Of a DNA stretch of 10,624 nt, positions 6,810 to 10,624 are shown in pieces (the stretch's first letter is position 1; each line of letters starts with the position of its first letter). Origin of the DNA: DATILI01 sp035476635 (GTDB taxonomy: Bacteria; Pseudomonadota; Gammaproteobacteria; Burkholderiales; Burkholderiaceae_C). Under the pieces are notes generated by a model. It ran no database searches and was not told the DNA's origin. It saw only the letters and a list, made by a program, of their open reading frames with translations. Location: NCBI GenBank assembly GCA_035476635.1, contig DATILI010000242.1, forward strand, positions 1 through 10,624, given 5' to 3'. The position numbers and the translations under genes were made by a program.

Positions 6810-8171
6810 TCAGGCGACTTCGGCCAGGGAATCGCCCAGCGCATTGACCAGGCGATCGATCTCGGCCTTCTCGGTGATGAAGGGCGGTGCGAGCTGGATC
6901 GTGTCGCCGCCATAGCGCACGTAGAAGCCTTTCTTCCAGCAGGCCATCGCGACTTCATAGGGGCGGCGCGCCGGTTCGCCCGGCACCGGCGCGAGCGTGA
7001 TGCCGGCGGCCAGGCCGTAGTTGCGGATGTCCGCCACATGCTTGACGCCCTTCAGGCTGTGCACGGCATTCTCGAAGTGCGGCGCCAATGCGCGCACGCG
7101 GCCGATCATGTCTTCCTTTTGCAGCACGTCCAGCGCCGCAATGCCGGCCGCGCAGGCCACCGGATGGGCCGAATAGGTGTAGCCGTGCGGAAACTCGAGC
7201 ATGTACTCGGGGCCACCCGCTGCCATGAAGGTGTCATAGATGTCTTTCTTCACGACGACGGCGCCCAGCGGCTGCGCGCCGTTGGTCACCTGCTTGGCGA
7301 TGTTCATGATGTCGGGCACCACGCCAAACGCATCCGCGCCGGTCAGCGCGCCGGAGCGGCCGAAGCCGGTAATGACTTCGTCAAAGATCAGGAGAATATT
7401 GTTCGCCGTGCAGATTTCGCGCAGGCGCTGCAGGTAGCCCTGCGGCGGGATGATGACACCGGCCGAGCCCGCGAACGGCTCGACGATCACCGCGGCGATG
7501 TTCGAGGCATCGTGCAGCGCGATCATGTCCAGCAGACGGTCGGCCAACTCGGCGCCGTTTTGCGGCATGCCGCGGCTGAAGGCATTGCTGGCGAGTTGCG
7601 TGTGCGGCATATGGTCGGCTTCGACGGCCTGGCCGAAGAGCTTGCGGTTGACGCCGATGCCGCCGACCGAGATGCCGCCGAAGTTCACGCCGTGGTAGCC
7701 CTTTTCGCGGCCGATCAGGCGTGTCTTGCTCGCCATGCCCTTGGTGCGCCAGTAGGCGCGTGCCATCTTGAGCGAGGTGTCGGCGGCCTCCGAGCCGGAG
7801 CCGGTGAAAAACACGTAGTCCAGGCCCGCGGGGGTCATGTCCTTGATCTTATTGGCCAGTTCGAACGAAAGCGGGTGGCCGTGCTGGAACGCCGGTGCGT
7901 AGTCCAGCTTGGCGACCTGGCGGCTCACGGCCTGCGTGATTTCCGGTCGGCCGTGCCCCAGGCCCGAACACCAAAGCCCGGACAGGCCGTCGAAGATCTT
8001 GCGGCCGTGCTGGTCGGTGTAGTAGCAGCCCTTGGCTTCCACCACCAGCCGCGGGTCGGCCTTGAAACTGCGGTTGGCCGTGTAGGGCATCCAGTGCGCC
8101 TCGAGCCAGGCGGCGTCGGTGCGCCCTGTGTACTCTTGTCCTTCTTGTGATGCTGCGGTCTGGGTGGTCAT
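6810..8171 (-). CDS. bauA: Beta-alanine (omega-amino acid):pyruvate aminotransferase, class III
   Basis: 453 residues from the chosen ATG (8171-8169), which has AAGGAG six bases upstream; an in-frame ATG at 8243 would add 24 residues unlike the family and lacks such a site. The fold-type I PLP enzyme motifs are all present: GSGSEA (124-129, cofactor phosphate), YHG (159-161), IFDEVITGFGRSG (262-274) with D264 contacting the pyridine nitrogen, and K293 in IAKQVTNGAQPLGAV forming the Schiff base. R419 in YVRYGGDTIQLAPP matches the substrate-carboxylate arginine of omega-transaminases. Long stretches (HWMPYTANR, LDYAPAFQHGHPLSF, HDASNIAAVIVEP, HGYTYSAHPVACAAG) match Pseudomonas aeruginosa BauA as I recall it. 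It should convert beta-alanine + pyruvate to malonate semialdehyde + L-alanine in the cytosol and feed the dehydrogenase downstream. 3-aminoisobutyrate or other omega-amines are alternative substrates. A LysR regulator is divergent. Confidence 0.92.
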   Translation of the reverse strand: MTTQTAASQEGQEYTGRTDAAWLEAHWMPYTANRSFKADPRLVVEAKGCYYTDQHGRKIFDGLSGLWCSGLGHGRPEITQAVSRQVAKLDYAPAFQHGHPLSFELANKIKDMTPAGLDYVFFTGSGSEAADTSLKMARAYWRTKGMASKTRLIGREKGYHGVNFGGISVGGIGVNRKLFGQAVEADHMPHTQLASNAFSRGMPQNGAELADRLLDMIALHDASNIAAVIVEPFAGSAGVIIPPQGYLQRLREICTANNILLIFDEVITGFGRSGALTGADAFGVVPDIMNIAKQVTNGAQPLGAVVVKKDIYDTFMAAGGPEYMLEFPHGYTYSAHPVACAAGIAALDVLQKEDMIGRVRALAPHFENAVHSLKGVKHVADIRNYGLAAGITLAPVPGEPARRPYEVAMACWKKGFYVRYGGDTIQLAPPFITEKAEIDRLVNALGDSLAEVA

Positions 8172-8266
8172 GGGCTGCTCCTTGCGGCAAATAGTCGGTA
8201 CTGCGCATTCTTCTCCCAGCGTCTTACTTCTAAAATGCCGCAATATCGATGTTTACTTGACAATTT
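8172..8266. promoter_or_regulatory. Divergent control region between aminotransferase operon and LysR gene
   Basis: These 95 bases are the AT-richest non-coding stretch in the window and must carry both promoters. On the + strand TAAAAT (8231-8236) is a good -10 candidate for the LysR gene but lacks a convincing -35. On the - strand TTGTCA (8265-8260) resembles a -35, but no good -10 follows at 17 bases, as expected for an activator-dependent promoter. A near-palindrome AAtATCGATgTT (8242-8253; one mismatched pair) lies centrally and is a candidate LysR-type operator. Confidence 0.55.
8178..8183 (-). promoter_or_regulatory. Strong Shine-Dalgarno (AAGGAG) fixing the aminotransferase start
   Basis: Read on the minus strand, AAGGAG lies six bases before ATG 8171-8169. 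This decides the start against the in-frame ATG at 8243 and places the upstream control region between 8184 and 8266. Confidence 0.85.
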
Positions 8267-8274
8267 ATGCAAGT
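8255..8274. repeat. Inverted repeat ACTTG-N10-CAAGT spanning the LysR start codon
   Basis: ACTTG (8255-8259) and CAAGT (8270-8274) are exact reverse complements separated by 10 bases, and the ATG of the LysR gene (8267-8269) lies within the spacer. Flanking bases (TTTA left, TAAA right) extend the symmetry with a one-base offset. LysR regulators commonly bind dyads near their own promoter, so this may be an autoregulatory operator, but spacing does not give an exact T-N11-A box. Confidence 0.4.
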
Positions 8275-9202
8275 TAAAAAGCGCGCCATCCTGGGGCAGT
8301 TGAGCGACATGGACCTGCGCCTGCTGCAGGTCTTCAAGAGCGTAGCCGATTGCGGCGGCATGGCGGCGGCCGAGCTGGAGCTCAACATCGGCACGTCCAC
8401 CGTGAGCCGCCATGTCAAAGACCTGGAAACGCGGTTGGGCCTGGTGCTGTGCCGCCGGGGCCGGGCGGGCTTTGCGCTGACCACCGAAGGCCAGCGCGTC
8501 TACGACGAAACGCTGCGCCTTTTGGCCAGTGTCGACTCTTTTCGCAGCGGCATCGACGACATCCATAGCCGCATGGGCGGGCAGCTGGAAGTCGCCATCT
8601 TCGACAAGACCGCCACCAATCCCGCGGCGCACATCAGCGAGGCGATCGCGCTGTTTTCAAGGCAGGCGCCCGAAGTCGGCCTGCAGATGCATGTGGCATC
8701 GCTCAACGCCATCGAGCGCGGCATCATCGACGGCAGTTTTCACGTCGGCATCATTCCGGCGCACCGCAATTCGCGCAGCCTGGCGTATGCCGACCTGTAT
8801 GAGGAAAAAATGCTCCTGTATTGCGGCAAGGCGCATCGCCTGTTCGGTGCCGACCACAGCAAGCTGGGCTGGGAGCGCCTGCGCCAGCATCACTTCGCGG
8901 GGCTGGGCTACCACTCGCCGAATATGGAACTGAGCCACCGCGCACGGCTTTCGCGCAAGGCCACGGGCTTCGACCAGGAGGCGATCGCACTGCTGATTCT
9001 CTCGGGCGAATACCTCGGCTTCTTGCCGGACCACTATGCCGAGAGTTTTGTGCAGCGCGGGCAGATGCAGGCGGTGGCGCCCCAGCGATTCAACTACACC
9101 TGCCGCTTCGTGAGCCTGCTGCGCAAGTCGCCGCAACCCTCGCGCGCGACGCTGGCGTTCCAGCAGTGCCTGATGGCCGCGCACGGTGTGGCTGTCACGT
9201 AA
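8267..9202 (+). CDS. LysR-type transcriptional regulator of the beta-alanine operon (BauR-like role)
   Basis: 311 residues, typical LysR length. The winged helix-turn-helix is at about 16-76 (MDLRLLQVFKSVADCGGMAAAE, then TSTVSRHVKDLETRLG as recognition helix and RRGRAGFALTTEGQ as wing). A dimerisation helix follows (about 77-103), then a periplasmic-binding-protein-like effector domain (about 106-305). It is divergent from the aminotransferase-dehydrogenase operon and shares its 95-base control region, the standard arrangement for a LysR activator and its target. In Pseudomonas aeruginosa a LysR protein, BauR, next to bauA activates beta-alanine catabolism. By position this protein is the likely counterpart, with beta-alanine or a related amino acid as probable inducer; orthology by sequence was not tested. 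ATG 8267 lacks a Shine-Dalgarno; a later in-frame ATG at 8309 (codon 15), directly before the helix-turn-helix, is an alternative start. It ends 21 bases from the convergent VOC gene. Confidence 0.88.
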   Translation: MQVKKRAILGQLSDMDLRLLQVFKSVADCGGMAAAELELNIGTSTVSRHVKDLETRLGLVLCRRGRAGFALTTEGQRVYDETLRLLASVDSFRSGIDDIHSRMGGQLEVAIFDKTATNPAAHISEAIALFSRQAPEVGLQMHVASLNAIERGIIDGSFHVGIIPAHRNSRSLAYADLYEEKMLLYCGKAHRLFGADHSKLGWERLRQHHFAGLGYHSPNMELSHRARLSRKATGFDQEAIALLILSGEYLGFLPDHYAESFVQRGQMQAVAPQRFNYTCRFVSLLRKSPQPSRATLAFQQCLMAAHGVAVT

Positions 9203-9223
9203 CGCTGCTCTTGGCCGAGTTCA

Positions 9224-9631
9224 TCAGCGGCGCGCCTGAATCATCTTCCATCCGTTTCCCGACGGATCACGAAAGCCGGCGTCCACGGTGCCGTAGCGGT
9301 CCGTTGGCTCCTGCGTGAATTCCACGCCCCGGGCGCGCATCTGCTCGAAGGCGGCGCGACAGTCCTGCACCGCCAATACGAGCGGCGGCATCGCGCCCTT
9401 TGCCACCATCGCGCGCAGCGTCTGCGCTGTCGCGGCGTCGAGCATCGGCGGCCCCGGCACGAACAGGCCGAGTTGGAACAACGGCTGATCCGGGTGTTGC
9501 ACCGTCAGCCAGCGATAGTCACCATTGCGCACGTCCGTGTGGACCCGGAACCCGAGCTTCTCAACGTAGAACGCGAGCGCTTCATCCTGATCTTCTACAT
9601 ACAGACCGACTACCTCAATACCTTGGTTCAT
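9224..9631 (-). CDS. VOC-superfamily (glyoxalase/bleomycin-resistance fold) protein lacking usual metal ligands
   Basis: 135 residues, one VOC unit of two beta-alpha-beta-beta-beta modules: residues 5-60 (VGLYVEDQDEALAFYVEKLGF) and 83-133 (LVLAVQDCRAAFEQMRARGVEF to FRDPSGNGWKMIQ). The family holds glyoxalase I, ring-cleavage dioxygenases and antibiotic-binding proteins. In metal-dependent members the first strand carries a histidine (HVGLxV) and the last strand a glutamate (GNxxEL). Here these positions are Val7 and Lys129, so a classical metal site looks absent and a ligand-binding or resistance-type role is more likely than glyoxalase activity. The start ATG 9631 has AAAAGGAG five bases upstream and overlaps the stop of the AraC-type gene by four bases (ATGA), so the pair is probably co-translated. 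No specific substrate can be named. Confidence 0.85.
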   Translation of the reverse strand: MNQGIEVVGLYVEDQDEALAFYVEKLGFRVHTDVRNGDYRWLTVQHPDQPLFQLGLFVPGPPMLDAATAQTLRAMVAKGAMPPLVLAVQDCRAAFEQMRARGVEFTQEPTDRYGTVDAGFRDPSGNGWKMIQARR

Positions 9632-10155
9632 GGGGACTCCTTTTGTTGAGGCCCGTTTGTACCAGTCGCCACACGGCGTCGCTTCTCCAAAACTGCGATC
9701 TTGAGGTCGGGCCGAAGTGCGGCACTGACAACGCAGGCTGGCACGGGACCCAGCGCATGCGCCGCGGGCCGGTGACGCGCACGGATCGCGCTCGGGGTTT
9801 CGCCAGCGACGTCGCGGAAGATGCGCCCAAAGGTGCCCAGGCTCGCCCAGCCGGTATGGAATGCGATCTCTGTGATGGGCCAGTCGGTGTCGCGCAGCAG
9901 CGCTGTCGCCCGCTCGATGCGCCGCGTGAGCAGGTACCTGTGCGGCGGTACGCCGAAGGCCTGCTTGAACGATCGCGCAAAGTGCGCCTCGGAGACACCG
10001 CTCACACGCGCAAGCCGCTCGACGGTCCAGTCCTCGTGGGACGCAGCGTCCATCCTGTCCTTCGCGCGGAGCAGGCGGCGCAAAAGCCTGGGATCCTGGC
10101 TTGCAGCATCTTCGGTGGGCGCGTGCCTGGCATTCGAATATGTGACTTTCTTCAT
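9628..10155 (-). CDS. Short AraC-family regulator without an N-terminal sensor domain
   Basis: 175 residues from ATG 10155 (MKKVTYSNAR). The AraC DNA-binding unit has two helix-turn-helix motifs: the first at about 42-66 (WTVERLARVSGVSEAHFARSFKQAFG), the second at about 91-115 (WPITEIAFHTGWASLGTFGRIFRD), followed by the conserved GETPSAIRARHRP. Only about 40 residues precede the first motif, so the usual cupin or other effector domain is missing, as in MarA/SoxS. A 43-residue basic tail (133-175) follows and has no motif I recognise. The frame is open further upstream to 10302, but that part lies antisense-in-frame within the neighbouring gene's coding sequence and is not AraC-like, so ATG 10155 is preferred although its ribosome site is poor. 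The gene is coupled to the VOC gene and lies 22 bases after the beta-propeller gene. It likely controls its own operon, which is inferred from position only. Confidence 0.85.
   Translation of the reverse strand: MKKVTYSNARHAPTEDAASQDPRLLRRLLRAKDRMDAASHEDWTVERLARVSGVSEAHFARSFKQAFGVPPHRYLLTRRIERATALLRDTDWPITEIAFHTGWASLGTFGRIFRDVAGETPSAIRARHRPAAHALGPVPACVVSAALRPDLKIAVLEKRRRVATGTNGPQQKESP
9629..9644 (-). promoter_or_regulatory. RBS and ATGA overlap coupling the AraC-type gene to the VOC gene
   Basis: On the minus strand AAAAGGAG (9644-9637) lies within the last codons of the AraC-type gene, five bases before ATG 9631-9629. The TGA stop of the AraC-type gene occupies 9630-9628, overlapping that ATG. 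This is a strong site in a coupling arrangement and fixes the VOC start. Confidence 0.8.
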
Positions 10156-10177
10156 CGGGAGATATTTGACCCGAAGT

Positions 10178-10624
10178 TCACCAGGCTTCGCCCCTGAGCA
10201 TTCCTCCAGACAGGTAGTACACGTGCGCCCCGATCTGCACGCTGCGTTCCTGCCCCACGTCGTACGCGCCATACGCCTGTTGGCGCAAGGCCTCGGTGGC
10301 AAAGAAGATGCCGGCGATGGTGGGCTTGTCCGCCAGGGTGCGCGTCGTGTGGTTGACCTCCAGCCGGACCAGGCCCTGTGAGCTTGGGTCGAACCAGCTG
10401 GTGCTGCCGGTGGCCGCTTCGTTGATGCGCACCGGCAGCGCCACGCGTGTCGTGCTGCCCTGCTTGAAGAGGTTGATGCCGTGCCGGCTGCTGTCCAGCG
10501 CGCTGGCGCTGCCGGCCTTGCCGTACAGGCGCGTAGCCAACTCCTTCGGGTTGGCCGGGTCGGCCACGTCCAGCAGGGCGACCTTCACGCCGCCAACCAG
10601 GCCGGTGCTGCTCGCGTCCTTGCC
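10178..10624 (-). CDS. Beta-propeller domain protein (PF09826-like), C-terminal end, truncated by window
   Basis: The frame is open from the right edge to TGA at 10180-10178, giving the last 148 residues. The segment TGLVGGVKVALLDVADPANPKEL is typical of the secreted proteins with a C-terminal beta-propeller distantly related to WD-40 repeats (Pfam PF09826), where blades carry KVALLDVSDPxxPKE. Later segments (RVALPVRI, TIAGIFFATEALRQQAYGAYDVGQ, GAHVYYLSGGMLRG) look like further beta blades ending in the last strand. Such proteins usually have a signal peptide or lipoprotein signal and several hundred residues, none of which is inside the window. No enzymatic role is established for the family. 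A GTG at 10588 is an internal valine codon here, not the start. The short AraC-type gene begins 22 bases downstream, so the three genes may be one transcript. Confidence 0.75.
   Translation of the reverse strand, partial: GKDASSTGLVGGVKVALLDVADPANPKELATRLYGKAGSASALDSSRHGINLFKQGSTTRVALPVRINEAATGSTSWFDPSSQGLVRLEVNHTTRTLADKPTIAGIFFATEALRQQAYGAYDVGQERSVQIGAHVYYLSGGMLRGEAW

Noticed and set aside
5371..6915. 514-codon open frame on the plus strand opposite the dehydrogenase and the end of the aminotransferase.
   Set aside because: It spans parts of two well-supported genes on the other strand, and its product is rich in His, Arg, Gly and Val with no family motif; an effect of high third-position GC.
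7038..8150. 370-codon plus-strand frame opposite the aminotransferase.
   Set aside because: The minus-strand reading has every class III aminotransferase motif; the opposite frame has no recognisable motif or ribosome site.
8172..8243. Upstream in-frame ATG at 8243 as the aminotransferase start (24 extra residues).
   Set aside because: The extension does not resemble BauA-type N termini, and ATG 8171 has AAGGAG six bases upstream.
8257..8262. Perfect TTGACA on the plus strand just before the LysR start as a -35 promoter box.
   Set aside because: The -10 position 17 bases on (8280-8285, AGCGCG) does not fit, and transcription would begin inside the coding sequence. It more likely forms part of the dyad.
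10172..10190. Hairpin CGAAG-N9-CTTCG at the end of the beta-propeller gene as a terminator.
   Set aside because: Only a 5-bp stem with a 9-base loop, spanning the stop codon, and no T run follows in the direction of transcription.
10156..10302. Longer AraC-type protein starting at 10302.
   Set aside because: The extra 49 residues lie wholly or mostly within the beta-propeller coding sequence in another frame, are rich in Arg and Cys, and are not AraC-like.
1..10624. CRISPR arrays, tRNA or rRNA genes, insertion sequences, phage or toxin-antitoxin genes.
   Set aside because: No regularly spaced repeats, cloverleaf-like sequence, transposase motifs or terminal repeats were seen on reading either strand; nearly all the sequence is accounted for by metabolic and signalling genes.

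Overview
The window is GC-rich, with tightly packed, fully open frames and no RNA genes, insertion sequences or CRISPR arrays that I can see. Protein types and composition suggest a betaproteobacterium of the Burkholderiales, probably Comamonadaceae-like (Variovorax/Polaromonas type). That placement is an inference from recall, not from a search.

Layout. (1) Bases 2-271 hold the last 89 codons of an acyl-CoA synthetase of malonyl-CoA synthase (MatB) type, + strand. (2) Bases 335-5247 (+) form a cyclic-di-GMP block of three consecutive genes: a GAF-GGDEF diguanylate cyclase, a DUF3391/HD-GYP phosphodiesterase, and a PAS-PAS-PAS-GGDEF-EAL dual-domain protein. The last two overlap by 4 bases (GTGA) and are probably translationally coupled. 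Together the three cover all known catalytic folds of c-di-GMP turnover. (3) Bases 5257-8171 (-) encode a CoA-acylating (methyl)malonate-semialdehyde dehydrogenase and, upstream of it in the same operon, a BauA-like omega-amino acid:pyruvate aminotransferase. A LysR-type regulator (8267-9202, +) is divergent from them across a 95-base control region. This matches the bauA/bauC/bauR logic of beta-alanine catabolism: beta-alanine + pyruvate gives malonate semialdehyde, which gives acetyl-CoA. (4) Bases 9224-10624 (-) hold, in transcription order, the C-terminal end of a secreted-type beta-propeller protein (PF09826-like), a short AraC-type regulator, and a VOC-fold protein whose start codon overlaps the AraC stop (ATGA).

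How it fits together. The MatB fragment and the beta-alanine operon both concern three-carbon malonyl compounds, but the c-di-GMP block separates them, so a functional link is only a guess. The two convergent junctions (5248-5256 and 9203-9223) are very short and lack an obvious terminator. Most genes are recognisable family members. The points worth a second look are the non-canonical residues in the c-di-GMP enzymes (RKGE I-site, GFP for GYP, a missing third-metal ligand), the two translationally coupled pairs, the inverted repeat over the LysR start codon, and the loss of metal ligands in the VOC protein. I see no clear candidate for a wholly new system.
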